From CAIZQW01 sp942493055 (lineage in GTDB: Bacteria > Verrucomicrobiota > Kiritimatiellia > RFP12 > UBA1067), in contig OW818680.1 of assembly GCA_942493055.1 (NCBI GenBank), positions 3,844,001-3,908,000 on the forward strand: a stretch of DNA of 64,000 nucleotides, written 5' to 3'. This document shows, piece after piece, positions 1 to 9,304 of the stretch. Under the pieces are notes generated by a model, which saw only the letters and a program-made list of their open reading frames with translations, searched no databases and was not told where the DNA came from. A program made the translations under genes and the position numbers. How positions within the stretch are numbered: the stretch's first letter is position 1; the number at the start of each line of letters is the position of its first letter.

Positions 1-28
1 AGCCAGCGACAGGGGGACAGACAAGCTG

Positions 29-92
29 GGGAAGTTCTAAAGTTCGAGCCGGCTTCGCTTGAAGCTACGCCGAGCCAGGGAAGTTCTAAAGT
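29..92. repeat. Short direct repeats around a GC-rich hairpin
   Basis: A 15-bp word (GGGAAGTTCTAAAGT) occurs at 29-43 and again exactly at 78-92. Between the copies lies a semi-palindromic GC-rich stretch (GCCGGCTTCG...CTACGCCGAG). It resembles the CCGGCTACGGCGGA core of the larger repeats near 23370 and 60350. The stretch from 1 to about 165 contains no gene. I read it as non-coding dispersed-repeat debris. Confidence 0.6.
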
Positions 93-273
93 GCTAAAGT
101 TGGAAATAAAAACTTGAAACTGCGAACAGACAAACCTTTCCGTTATTCCAATCTGAACTTGCGGCTTGTCCAACCCTGCCTCAAATGAGTATAATCTAGC
201 CTATGATGATGAGTTATCACGTTTGAAGCGAATCTGTGAGCAACTCACAACAACTCTTTTCAGGAGATCGCGT

Positions 274-1326
274 ATGAATGATGTGATACCGTCTGACTCA
301 GTACCAGGAGGGGAATTTCTGCTCTACACGGCACCGGATGGTGCGGTGAAGGTGGAGGTGTTTTGCCGTAATGAAACGGTCTGGCTGACCCAGAAGGCGC
401 TGGCTGCACTTTTCGGCGTACAGGTTCCGGCCATTGCAAAACACCTTAAAAACATCTTTGATTCCGGCGAATTGCAAGAATCTTCAGCTATTTCCATTTT
501 GGAAACAACTGCCGCTGATGGAAAAAACTACCAGACGCGCTATTACAACCTCGATGCCATTATCGCTGTCGGCTATCGGGTCAACAGTTATCAGGCGACA
601 CAATTTCGCATCTGGGCTACCAAAACCCTGCGTGAGTTCATGGTCAAGGGATTTGCAATAGATGATGAACGGCTGAAAAATGGCGGCAAGCTTTTCGGAA
701 AGGATTATTTTGACGAACTGCTGGAACGCATACGGGAAATCCGGGCGAGCGAGCGGCGGTTTTATCAGAAAATAACCGACATCTACGCGCTCTCAGCAGA
801 CTACGACACTGCCGCACCGCTCACGAAAGATTTTTTTGCCGCTGTTCAGAACAAACTGCATTGGGCGATCACTGGCCAGACAGCCGCAGAGCTGATCTAT
901 TCCTCCGCCGATGCGCAGAAACTTTGCATGGGACTGACGACATGGAAGCATGCGCCGCATGGCAAGATTCTTAAGTCCGATGTGACCGTGGCGAAAAACT
1001 ACCTGAATCAAGCCCACGTCCGGGAGCTGAACCGAATCGTCTCAGCCTATCTCGATCTGGCAGAAAACCGGGCCGAGCGTGGCATTCTCATGAAAATGTC
1101 TGACTGGGTTCAGTTTCTCAACAGCTTCCTCGAATTGTCGGATTACCCTGTTCTTCAGGACAAAGGCAAAGTCAGCACCTTGGAGGCAAAGCTGAAGGCC
1201 GAAGGTGAATACGAAATCTTCCGTACGCGGCAGGATGTTGAATATATCTCGGACTTTGACCGCGAAATAAAACGGCTGGAAGGAAATCATGCAAAGACGC
1301 CGGGAACGCGGAAGAAGAAGCCTTGA
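274..1326 (+). CDS. RhuM family protein
   Basis: This is a 350-residue cytoplasmic protein of the RhuM family, named after a Salmonella pathogenicity-island gene. The family is widespread on accessory islands and its biochemical function is unsettled. Visible hallmarks are the N-terminal WLTQKALAALFGV segment, which looks like a phage-antirepressor-type DNA-binding motif, followed by YNLDAIIAVGYRV and FRIWATKTLREF. I chose ATG 274 because it follows a clear AGGAG at 262-266 with 7 nt spacing. An in-frame TTG at 166 would add 36 residues with no family resemblance. The gene stands alone beside repeat debris and is followed by the promoter of the first glycosidase operon. No Fic/Doc partner or integrase is visible, so it looks like an orphan accessory gene. 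Family assignment is confident; function is not. Confidence 0.85.
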   Translation: MNDVIPSDSVPGGEFLLYTAPDGAVKVEVFCRNETVWLTQKALAALFGVQVPAIAKHLKNIFDSGELQESSAISILETTAADGKNYQTRYYNLDAIIAVGYRVNSYQATQFRIWATKTLREFMVKGFAIDDERLKNGGKLFGKDYFDELLERIREIRASERRFYQKITDIYALSADYDTAAPLTKDFFAAVQNKLHWAITGQTAAELIYSSADAQKLCMGLTTWKHAPHGKILKSDVTVAKNYLNQAHVRELNRIVSAYLDLAENRAERGILMKMSDWVQFLNSFLELSDYPVLQDKGKVSTLEAKLKAEGEYEIFRTRQDVEYISDFDREIKRLEGNHAKTPGTRKKKP

Positions 1327-1360
1327 TAGAATGAAATGATATGACAGGGTCGCTCATGGC

Positions 1361-1390
1361 TGGACAATCTGATGAAGCGTCATATATACT
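1361..1390 (+). promoter_or_regulatory. Predicted sigma-70 promoter for the first degradation operon
   Basis: TGGACA at 1361-1366 and TATACT at 1385-1390 are separated by 18 bp, with one mismatch to consensus in each box. Transcription would start near 1397, about 37 nt before the ATG at 1434. It is the only promoter-like match I noticed between the RhuM gene and the five-gene cluster. Confidence 0.45.
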
Positions 1391-1433
1391 GAGGAAGTTG
1401 CTATTTTTATGAGATGCCAATGCTTTTCAACCT

Positions 1434-3956
1434 ATGAAACACACCCACACACTTCTTACCTCCCTGCTGCTGGCTCCGCTGACTGCATTACACGCCGAAG
1501 CTTCCACGCCGTTCGCCGAGGCAGGAAGGGCGTTGCAACCCGTCATCATCGCTACAAACGCTTCGGAGGAAACCCAAATCAGCGCAGCCGTGCTCGCTGA
1601 TTATCTGGGCCGCATGGCCGCAACGAAGTTCGAGATCAGGACCGGCGATGGCGCAAGCGGTATCGCTGTCGGCCGCGCGGAAGATTTTCCGGGACTCAAG
1701 AGCGGCGTGACATTCGAGACTGCGGACGCGATGAAGCGTGAGGATTACCTCCTGCGCTCGCACGCGAAGGGCGTGTGGCTGATCGGTGCCACGGACCTTG
1801 CGGTGCGGCATGCGGTTTGGGATTGTTTGTACAGGCTCGGTTACCGGCAGTTCTTCCCGGGCAAGACATGGGAGGTCATTCCTGCGCAACCTCGACTCGC
1901 CCTCACGGTGGATGTGTTTGAGCATCCGGCGTATTACTCGCGGCGCATCTGGTATGGTTTCGGCGCCTGGGATTATGCAGCGGAGCCATATCGCGACTGG
2001 TGCGAAAAAAACCGCGCGGTCCAGGGCATCGCGTTAAATACCGGTCATGCCTACGATGGCATCCTTGCACGCAACAGGCCGGAATTTGCGGCGCACCCGG
2101 AGTATCTCGGCCTTGTCGGCGGCGTGCGAAAATCAACGAAGTTTTGCATATCGAATGCCAGCCTCCGACAGCTTGTGGTGGACGACGCGCTCAAGCAATT
2201 TACCGCCAACCTGTCGCAACAATCCGTTTCGATGGACCCGAGTGATGGTGGCAACTGGTGCGAATGCGATGCGTGCGCAAAGCTCGGCAGTGTCACTGAT
2301 CGCGCCATTACACTCGCTAATGAAGTCGCCGCAGTCGTCACCGCGAAGTATCCCGGTAAACTCGTTGGCATGTATGCTTACAACTATCACTCGCCACCGC
2401 CAAACATCCGTGCGCATCCGGCGGTGGTGATCAGCGTTGCAACCGCCTTCATCACGGGAGGCTTCACCATTGACGAGTTGCTCGATGGCTGGTCGAAGCA
2501 TGCGACTATGCTCGGCATTCGCGAATACTACAGCGTGAACACGTGGGATCGCGACCTTCCCGGCGCGGCGCGCGGAGGGAACCTTGATTACCTCAAGCGG
2601 ACCCTTCCGCATTTTCGCGGGAAGTCCGCGCAGTTCCTCTCCGCCGAGTCGAGCGACAACTGGGGTCCCAACGGGTTGGGTTATTATCTTGCGTCGCGGA
2701 TGCTGTGGGATGTCGGAGAAGCGGCGCATACCGATGAACTCGTGAACGATTTCCTCTCCCGCGCCTTCGGTCCAGTGAAAGAAACCATGCGTGAATTCTA
2801 CCGGCAACTCGACGGCTCCCAGCCGCACCTTGTCGCCGCTGATCAACTCGGCCGGATGTTTCGCGCCCTCGATCAATCACGCCGGCTGGCCGATTCGCCT
2901 GAAATTTCTGCCAGGCTCGACGATCTTGTGCTCTACTCGCGCTATGTTGATCTGTACCGTCGCTACGAACACGCGCAAGGCATTGACCGCCAGCAGGCGT
3001 TCGAAGCGTTGATCCGCCATGTCTACCGCATGCGCAAAACAATGATGGTTCATGCCAAAGCCCTCTATCGTGACCTCGTCGCCCGCGACAAAAGCGTCAC
3101 CCTTACGGCCGATGCCCAGTGGAATGTGGCCGAAGGCAAGAACCCTTGGAAAAGCAGCCTGCCGTTCACAGCCGACGAACTGACCCGGTTCATCGCGGAA
3201 GGCATCGAGCGCAATCCGTTGTCAAAAATTGATTTCAAGCCTGTCACATTCACCGACGAACTGATCAGCGCCGCGCCGTTGAAATTGCCGGACGTTCCCG
3301 TCGGCAAGCTCGGTGCCGCCCGCGGCCAGCAGGTGTTCTACACGCGTGTCGAACATGCGCCCGCAAAGATCGAACTCGAAATCACCGGCGGCCTGATCGC
3401 TCACTACCGCAATCGCGGCAACGTGCGTGTAGAGTTGTGGAAACTTGGCGGTGCCAGCCAGATCGGAGCGCGCGAAACACTCAGCGACCAGAACTGCAGC
3501 ACCCCGCCTGACGGCAATCCACACATCGTCACACTCAGCGTCGAGGAACCTGGGCTTTACAAGCTGACACTCAACGACGGCATGGACCTCACGCAGGTGA
3601 AATGGAATTCGTCTTTGCCCTGGGTGATCAAGTCATCCAGCGACGAGCCAATGAACTCCCATTACAACCTGTGGCAAATGTATTTCTATGTACCGAAGGG
3701 CACGAAAACGATCGGACTGTTTGGCGGCGGACACGGCGAAGTCCGCGACTCCGCCAACCGTCCGGTCTTCTGGCTCAACGGCCGCGAACCCAATTTCTAT
3801 AGCTTTCCGGTGCCTGACGGGGAGGATGGCAGGCTATGGAGCATTCGATATGGACGCGGCGCCATACGGCTGCTAACAGTGCCACATCTCTTTGCCCGTA
3901 GTGTCGCTGAATTACTCCTTCCGCGTGAGGTCGTGGAAAAAGATTCACGAAAATGA
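1434..3956 (+). CDS. Secreted DUF4838 / alpha-glucuronidase-like protein
   Basis: This is an 840-residue exported protein. Residues 1-23 form a signal peptide (MKHTHTLLTSLLLAPLTALH). Residues about 28-150 resemble the N-terminal domain that precedes GH67-type barrels. The segment around residue 272 has the CECDACAKLG pattern followed by DRAITLANEVA, which is characteristic of DUF4838. The remainder is a beta-rich C-terminal region. DUF4838 proteins occur in polysaccharide-degradation loci and are thought to be glycosidase-like, but I know of no firmly assigned activity. The start follows the promoter at 1361-1390; the ribosome site is weak. The next gene starts 17 nt after the stop. The signal peptide is almost the same as those of the next two genes. 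Confidence 0.75.
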   Translation: MKHTHTLLTSLLLAPLTALHAEASTPFAEAGRALQPVIIATNASEETQISAAVLADYLGRMAATKFEIRTGDGASGIAVGRAEDFPGLKSGVTFETADAMKREDYLLRSHAKGVWLIGATDLAVRHAVWDCLYRLGYRQFFPGKTWEVIPAQPRLALTVDVFEHPAYYSRRIWYGFGAWDYAAEPYRDWCEKNRAVQGIALNTGHAYDGILARNRPEFAAHPEYLGLVGGVRKSTKFCISNASLRQLVVDDALKQFTANLSQQSVSMDPSDGGNWCECDACAKLGSVTDRAITLANEVAAVVTAKYPGKLVGMYAYNYHSPPPNIRAHPAVVISVATAFITGGFTIDELLDGWSKHATMLGIREYYSVNTWDRDLPGAARGGNLDYLKRTLPHFRGKSAQFLSAESSDNWGPNGLGYYLASRMLWDVGEAAHTDELVNDFLSRAFGPVKETMREFYRQLDGSQPHLVAADQLGRMFRALDQSRRLADSPEISARLDDLVLYSRYVDLYRRYEHAQGIDRQQAFEALIRHVYRMRKTMMVHAKALYRDLVARDKSVTLTADAQWNVAEGKNPWKSSLPFTADELTRFIAEGIERNPLSKIDFKPVTFTDELISAAPLKLPDVPVGKLGAARGQQVFYTRVEHAPAKIELEITGGLIAHYRNRGNVRVELWKLGGASQIGARETLSDQNCSTPPDGNPHIVTLSVEEPGLYKLTLNDGMDLTQVKWNSSLPWVIKSSSDEPMNSHYNLWQMYFYVPKGTKTIGLFGGGHGEVRDSANRPVFWLNGREPNFYSFPVPDGEDGRLWSIRYGRGAIRLLTVPHLFARSVAELLLPREVVEKDSRK

Positions 3957-3973
3957 AAATGAGAGGATTGACC

Positions 3974-6298
3974 ATGAAGCACACATGTACATGTCTTACC
4001 GTTCTACTGCTGACCCCGCTTGCCGTTCTGCACGCGGGTGAATCTGCCATCGACCGGCATGCGCTGGTGACGCGGCATAACATCACGTGGAATGAAGTCT
4101 CTGGGCGCTTGCCGCTGGGCAACGGCGAGTTCTGCTTCGGGGCCGATGGCACGGGGTTGCAGACGTTTGCAGGCAATTCCATGTCGCACTGGGGATGGCA
4201 CAGCTTTCCCCTGCCGGAGGGCTGGACGCCTGATCGCGTGCCGCCGACCGGCACCTTTCAGAAGGGGCGCAATACAGGAGGCGATACATTTCCGGCTGAC
4301 ACAAGCGCGATTCGCAAGTGGATGTTCGATAATCCGCATATCATGAATCTGGGACGCCTGCGCCTGATGGGGGCGGGCGGACGCGTTGTGATGCCCGGCG
4401 AAATCAGCGGCCTGCAACGGACGCTCGATCTCTGGACCGGTGTGCAGTCCTCGCGTTATCAGCTCAAGGGCCAGGAGGTGAGCGTCGAGACGTGTGTGCA
4501 TCCGACCCTCGACTTAGTGGCGGTGCGCATTGAATCGGCGCTGGTGGAAAGCGGCGAACTGGAGGCGGTTTTAGATTTCGCCTATCCGGCACTGAAGAAT
4601 ACGGCTTGGGTCGGTGATTTCAGCCGGACCACGGGTCATGAAACACGCGTGCTGCGCCAAAGCGGACAACGTGTCGATCTCGTCCGCCAGGTGGATGCGA
4701 TCACCTATCACGCCTCGCTGGCAGCGGGTGAACACGGCTCCATCCGCGCGCCGGGCCCCGTGGCAGCCGTGAAGAAGCTCGTCATCACGCGTGCCGAATA
4801 CGGAGCCAATGATCAATGGGCCGACGTGACCGCCAAGGTCGCGGCAGCCGTCCAGGGCGACCAGATTTCGCAACGGGTGGGTTTTCAGGCCATGGGCGTT
4901 GACCCGGCCAAGGGCAAGGCCAAGCGCATGAAGGTCACCTACACGCTCGACGGGCAGGAGGTGAAGGCGGAGGTTCCTGACAATGAGACCTTCAGCCTAT
5001 CGGCGGGTACAAGCAATGGCTACACAGTGTCGGCGCGCGGGTCAAAGGTTATGACCTTCATCTGCGCGTATTCAGCCACGCCCTTACCGGCTACCCTGCC
5101 GACCTGCGCGGAGACGAAGCGTGCCGGTGTTGCACGCTGGGAGAAGCACTGGAGCACGGGAGGCGCCATTGATCTTTCCGGAAGCAAGGATCCGCGCTGG
5201 AAGGAGTTGGAGCGCCGCATTGTACTCTCGCAATATTTGATGGCGGCGATGTCCGCAGGCAGTTGGCCCTCCTCCGAGAACGGACTGATGGGCATCGACA
5301 GCTGGCGTGGTCAATTCCACATGGAGATGGTCTGGTGGCATCTGGCCCACTATGCACTCTGGGATCGCTGGGATCAGGCTGACAAGGCGATCGGCTGTTA
5401 CCAGCGGTTCGCCCCGGCAGCTCGGGAGCTGGCCGCGCAGCTCGGCTACAAGGGGTTGAAATGGCAGAAGTCAGTCGGTCCAGAAGGCCGCACCGCGCCG
5501 TGGAGCGGCAATCAGGTGTTGCTGTGGAAGCAGCCGCATCCGATCTTCTTCGCCGAGTTGGAATATCGTTTGCGTCCGACCCGCGCCACGCTTGACAAAT
5601 GGGCTGACATTGTTGAAGGCACTGCTGAGCACATGGCTGATTATCCAACCAAGGATGCCGCGACTGGCATCTATCACCTGAACCCGGTGATGCCGCCCAG
5701 TGAGCAGGGGATCACGCGCGATACCGTGTTTGATCTTGCCTATTGGCGCTGGGGGTTGGACAAGGCCCAGGAATGGCGGCAGCGCCGAGGCTTGGCGCGC
5801 GAAGCGCATTGGGATGACGTGCGTCAAAATCTAGCAGCCTTGCCCGTGGTGGAGGACGTCTTTGTCCATTCGGTGGACTGGAGCGACACCTACACCAAGC
5901 GCGCCTGGGAGCATCCGGACCCTGTCGGTGTCTTGGGCATGTTACCGCCTGTGGCGGGCGTGGATGGTGAGACGGCGCAACGCACAGTCGCCAAGGTGTG
6001 GACCGTGTGGGATTGGAACCGCTGCTGGGGTTGGGATTTTCCCTGGATGGCCATGGCTGCCGCCCGCACGGGCCAGCCGCAGATCGCTGTGGACGCCCTG
6101 CTGAAAGAGAGTCCCAAGAACAGTTATTCCGTCGAGGGAATCAATGGCGGTTGGTATCTGCCCGGCAACGGCGGCCTGCTCTACGCTGTGGCCATGATGG
6201 CCGCAGGCTGGGACGGGTCTCCCGACAAGCCTGCCCCCGGTTTCCCTGCTGACGGCTCTTGGGTCGTGAAATGGGAAGGCTTGAAAAAGGCGCCGTGA
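3974..6298 (+). CDS. Secreted six-hairpin glycosidase-like protein
   Basis: This is a 774-residue exported protein with signal peptide MKHTCTCLTVLLLTPLAVLHA. The N-terminal third carries RLPLGNGEFCFG, the pattern that opens the beta-sandwich of GH65/GH95-type enzymes. The C-terminal half is rich in Trp/His helical segments (GQFHMEMVWWHLAHY, GNGGLLYAVAMMAAG), as in (alpha/alpha)6 barrels. I read it as an (alpha/alpha)6 glycosidase of uncertain CAZy family; GH65 or GH95 relatives are the nearest guess. ATG 3974 was preferred over the in-frame ATG 3953 because AGAGGA precedes it at proper spacing and the signal peptide then starts cleanly. The 3953 codon overlaps the upstream stop. The downstream gene begins 11 nt after the stop, so this is part of the operon. 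Confidence 0.65.
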   Translation: MKHTCTCLTVLLLTPLAVLHAGESAIDRHALVTRHNITWNEVSGRLPLGNGEFCFGADGTGLQTFAGNSMSHWGWHSFPLPEGWTPDRVPPTGTFQKGRNTGGDTFPADTSAIRKWMFDNPHIMNLGRLRLMGAGGRVVMPGEISGLQRTLDLWTGVQSSRYQLKGQEVSVETCVHPTLDLVAVRIESALVESGELEAVLDFAYPALKNTAWVGDFSRTTGHETRVLRQSGQRVDLVRQVDAITYHASLAAGEHGSIRAPGPVAAVKKLVITRAEYGANDQWADVTAKVAAAVQGDQISQRVGFQAMGVDPAKGKAKRMKVTYTLDGQEVKAEVPDNETFSLSAGTSNGYTVSARGSKVMTFICAYSATPLPATLPTCAETKRAGVARWEKHWSTGGAIDLSGSKDPRWKELERRIVLSQYLMAAMSAGSWPSSENGLMGIDSWRGQFHMEMVWWHLAHYALWDRWDQADKAIGCYQRFAPAARELAAQLGYKGLKWQKSVGPEGRTAPWSGNQVLLWKQPHPIFFAELEYRLRPTRATLDKWADIVEGTAEHMADYPTKDAATGIYHLNPVMPPSEQGITRDTVFDLAYWRWGLDKAQEWRQRRGLAREAHWDDVRQNLAALPVVEDVFVHSVDWSDTYTKRAWEHPDPVGVLGMLPPVAGVDGETAQRTVAKVWTVWDWNRCWGWDFPWMAMAAARTGQPQIAVDALLKESPKNSYSVEGINGGWYLPGNGGLLYAVAMMAAGWDGSPDKPAPGFPADGSWVVKWEGLKKAP

Positions 6299-6309
6299 GT
6301 AAACAGCCT

Positions 6310-9285
6310 ATGAAACACACCCACTCACTCATCACCGCCTTCCTGTTGGCAGAACTGACTACACCCTGCCTTTCACGAGCCGAAATTGGCGGCGGGTGGA
6401 AGCAATCCTTCAAGGCCGAGACCGAGGCGATCGGGGGTACCGAAATTGTGCACCTGGCTGCGCATAAGGGCCGCCTATACGCCGGGATCGGATACTGGAT
6501 GGATCCTCGCGCGCCTGACATTCCCTGGGCCCGGGTGTTGGTCCTGGATGCGCCGGGGGGACGCTGGAAGGTCGATCTGGAACTGGGGGCCAAGCATCTG
6601 CGCGTGACAGCGTTGAAATCGGTGACGTTCACGACGGACGGCGATGGCAAAGAGCTCGCATCACCTGTGAATCTGTTGATGGCGGCTTCTGACAGTCAGG
6701 GGGAATCGCATATTTGGACGCGAGATGACGACCGCAACACATGGGCGAAAACAACACTGCAAGGCGACCCGAAGTACCGGCGCTCGACGCGCGCCCTGAT
6801 TGTTCACCGCGATCAGAAGACCGGAGTCGACCGCATCTTCGTCGCAGCCGGTGCGCTGGGCCTCTACAGCGGCGTCTACGACGCAGGGGAGCCCGGCCGG
6901 ATCCGCTGGGACGGCAAAGCGGAGCTGGGCCCGGTGACCATCCGGCCGATGTCCTTTGCCGAGGCCAATGGCCGCCTTTACGCCTCGGTCGGAGTCTCGG
7001 TCTATCGTCGCGCGGATGGGTCGGAGCCAGTCTGGGAGAAGGTGTACTCCGACAACACCCCCGAGCACTGGGAGCTGGGCGGCATTCGCGGCCTGACTGC
7101 CGTGCCGGCGCCGGACGGCTTCGGAGAGTCGCTTCTGTTCTCTCACACCGACCGAATCATCCGCCTCGACACCGGCAGCGATAACAAGGCGACGGTTGAA
7201 TTGGAGATCAAGCCCCTGCTGCAGAAGAGCTGGGGCACCGCTGTGCGGGGCGGAGTCATCGCCGCTTACAGCGACATGCTGCCGCTCAAAGATCCCGCCA
7301 CGGGGCGTACGGTACACATCATAGGTGTGGAGGGACGGATCGAACAGGGCGGAAGGGATAAACAATACCGGCCCGATACGTACGGCGGCTGGCATGCCAG
7401 TGGTTCCTATCTGATTCGGGACTCCGACCAACGTTATCGACTCAAGGAAGTCAATGATCGCTGGTCGCCCGGTAAGCCCAAGCTGGTTGCGCCGCGCGCC
7501 TACGCAGTCTCACCTTTTCCGGGAGATGCAGGCCGGTATGTTTACTTTGGCGGATTCGATTGCAATTTTTTCCCGGCTCGCGACACGGCGTGGATCTTTC
7601 GGGCATCGATCGATACGGTGCTTGGCGTTGCGCCATGCAAGGCGTACCGCGCCAATCCCAAGCCGCCGACGGACGGGCTGGTCGGGGCCAACTACACACC
7701 GGCCTATGCGGTAAACCAGGTGCAGTTCTGGCATGATTTCCGGCCCGAGGTCGTGGAGAAAGAACTGGCGGCAGCTCGTGAATACTTTGGCATATCGACG
7801 TTGCGCGTCTTCCTGCACAACATCAATTTCGACGAGGAGAAAACGGTCTTCCTGTCGAACGTGGAGAAGTTTCTGACGATCTGCGAGCGGAACGGGATCA
7901 GACCGGGGTTCGTGTTCTTTGACGACTGTCATCGGGACGAAGGCATCTTCCTCGACAAACCGACGGAGCCAATCGCGGGCTGGCACAACGGCCGCTGGGC
8001 GCAGTGTCCGCAGAAGCGCGATCGCGATGCGGAGCATCTCGAGAAGTTCAAACCGTACGTCCAGGAGGTGATTCGTGCGCACCGCACGGACCGGCGTGTA
8101 CTCTTCTGGGAAATCTTCAACGAGCCTGCTCCTGGCGCGGCGTATAGTGACAGACTCAAACGCGCCGGATACCAGTGGGCGAAGGACGTCGAGCCCACGC
8201 AGCCCGTGCTCAACTGCGAAAAGGGAACACAGGGCTGGGGCGATTCAGAGGTCACAGACATTGTGGATGCCCACATCTACAGCAACGCGCATGGCCCCTT
8301 GAGGACGCTCGCCGATGCGAACCCGAAAAAGGGAACAGTCATCACAGAGGCTGGCGCGCGCTGGAAAGCAACGCGGAAGGATCACGGCGATCCATGCGGC
8401 ATCATCGACTGGCTGGAGAAACGGCGCGCCGACGGGAACTCAACGCCCGGCGTCTATCTCTGCTGGGAGTTGATGGTCGGAAACTCCAATTGCCGCTGGC
8501 ATTGGATCGACAAGCCGGGCGCGCCTGAGCCGGAAATTCCGTGGTGCGGATTGCTGTGGCCGGACGCGACCCCGGTGTCGCTCGCGGAAGCCGAAGCCAT
8601 CCGAAGTTATGCCACCGGAAAATCGCAAGCCCTTCTGTATTCCGATTTTGAACACAGTAGTCAGGGCTGGCACCCATACGGAGTGAAGGAGGTGAAGGCG
8701 GTCAATGCGCTCAGTCTGCCGCCCGATGCCAAAGCGATTGCCGGAGATGTGAAATGGACCGACTACATCCTTGAAGGCCGCGTTGCGATGCAGTCCGCCA
8801 AGGACACCGCGATGTCAGCCAACGCCGGGCTGATCTTCAGGGTCAACCATCCCGGTGAAGCGCTTGATCAAATGCGCGGCTATGCCGTCACATATGATCG
8901 CGAAAATCTCGTTCTGAGCAAGTTCAACAACGGTTCCCGCCAAACGCTCGCCACGTGGAAGCTAACCACCCTTAAAAACAAGACGCGGATCGACGAATGG
9001 AACCTGCTCCGCATTGCGGCGAGCGGTCCGAGAATTCGCGTCTGGTTCAACCGCCTGCACCCCACAGCCGATGCGGACCAAGGTCTGCGGATCGACTACA
9101 CGGACACGAGCGATCCAATCCTCGCCGGAGCCATCGGCGTTGTCGCAATCAACACGGCCGCACTGTTCGACAACATCGTGGTCATGCCCGCGGACCCACG
9201 GCCGCCTTCCCCGCCAGCCGCCAGTATCTCGCCAGCGAACGTCCATCAACAAGAGAACCTGGGGAGTGAAACGACCCATGATTAG
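6310..9285 (+). CDS. Secreted multidomain glycoside hydrolase (propeller + GH5-like barrel + DUF1080-like domain)
   Basis: This is a 991-residue exported protein. A signal peptide (MKHTHSLITAFLLAEL) is followed by a beta-propeller-like region to about residue 440. A clan GH-A-like barrel follows (about 455-765), with FWEIFNEP at the putative acid/base Glu605 and VITEAGARW at the putative nucleophile Glu680. A jelly-roll domain of the DUF1080/concanavalin type occupies about 775-965. The two Glu residues are only 75 apart, short for GH5, so the exact family is open. A GTG at 6295 that overlaps the upstream stop (GTGA) is an alternative start adding five residues. I favour ATG 6310 because its signal peptide matches the two upstream genes. 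Confidence 0.65.
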   Translation: MKHTHSLITAFLLAELTTPCLSRAEIGGGWKQSFKAETEAIGGTEIVHLAAHKGRLYAGIGYWMDPRAPDIPWARVLVLDAPGGRWKVDLELGAKHLRVTALKSVTFTTDGDGKELASPVNLLMAASDSQGESHIWTRDDDRNTWAKTTLQGDPKYRRSTRALIVHRDQKTGVDRIFVAAGALGLYSGVYDAGEPGRIRWDGKAELGPVTIRPMSFAEANGRLYASVGVSVYRRADGSEPVWEKVYSDNTPEHWELGGIRGLTAVPAPDGFGESLLFSHTDRIIRLDTGSDNKATVELEIKPLLQKSWGTAVRGGVIAAYSDMLPLKDPATGRTVHIIGVEGRIEQGGRDKQYRPDTYGGWHASGSYLIRDSDQRYRLKEVNDRWSPGKPKLVAPRAYAVSPFPGDAGRYVYFGGFDCNFFPARDTAWIFRASIDTVLGVAPCKAYRANPKPPTDGLVGANYTPAYAVNQVQFWHDFRPEVVEKELAAAREYFGISTLRVFLHNINFDEEKTVFLSNVEKFLTICERNGIRPGFVFFDDCHRDEGIFLDKPTEPIAGWHNGRWAQCPQKRDRDAEHLEKFKPYVQEVIRAHRTDRRVLFWEIFNEPAPGAAYSDRLKRAGYQWAKDVEPTQPVLNCEKGTQGWGDSEVTDIVDAHIYSNAHGPLRTLADANPKKGTVITEAGARWKATRKDHGDPCGIIDWLEKRRADGNSTPGVYLCWELMVGNSNCRWHWIDKPGAPEPEIPWCGLLWPDATPVSLAEAEAIRSYATGKSQALLYSDFEHSSQGWHPYGVKEVKAVNALSLPPDAKAIAGDVKWTDYILEGRVAMQSAKDTAMSANAGLIFRVNHPGEALDQMRGYAVTYDRENLVLSKFNNGSRQTLATWKLTTLKNKTRIDEWNLLRIAASGPRIRVWFNRLHPTADADQGLRIDYTDTSDPILAGAIGVVAINTAALFDNIVVMPADPRPPSPPAASISPANVHQQENLGSETTHD

Positions 9286-9304
9286 CAATGAACAGAGGCC
9301 TCAC

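Noticed and set aside
9014..9304. Upstream extension of the GH99/WbsX-like gene
   Set aside because: It overlaps the end of the previous gene and lacks any signal-peptide logic; ATG 9305 has a proper ribosome site and signal peptide.
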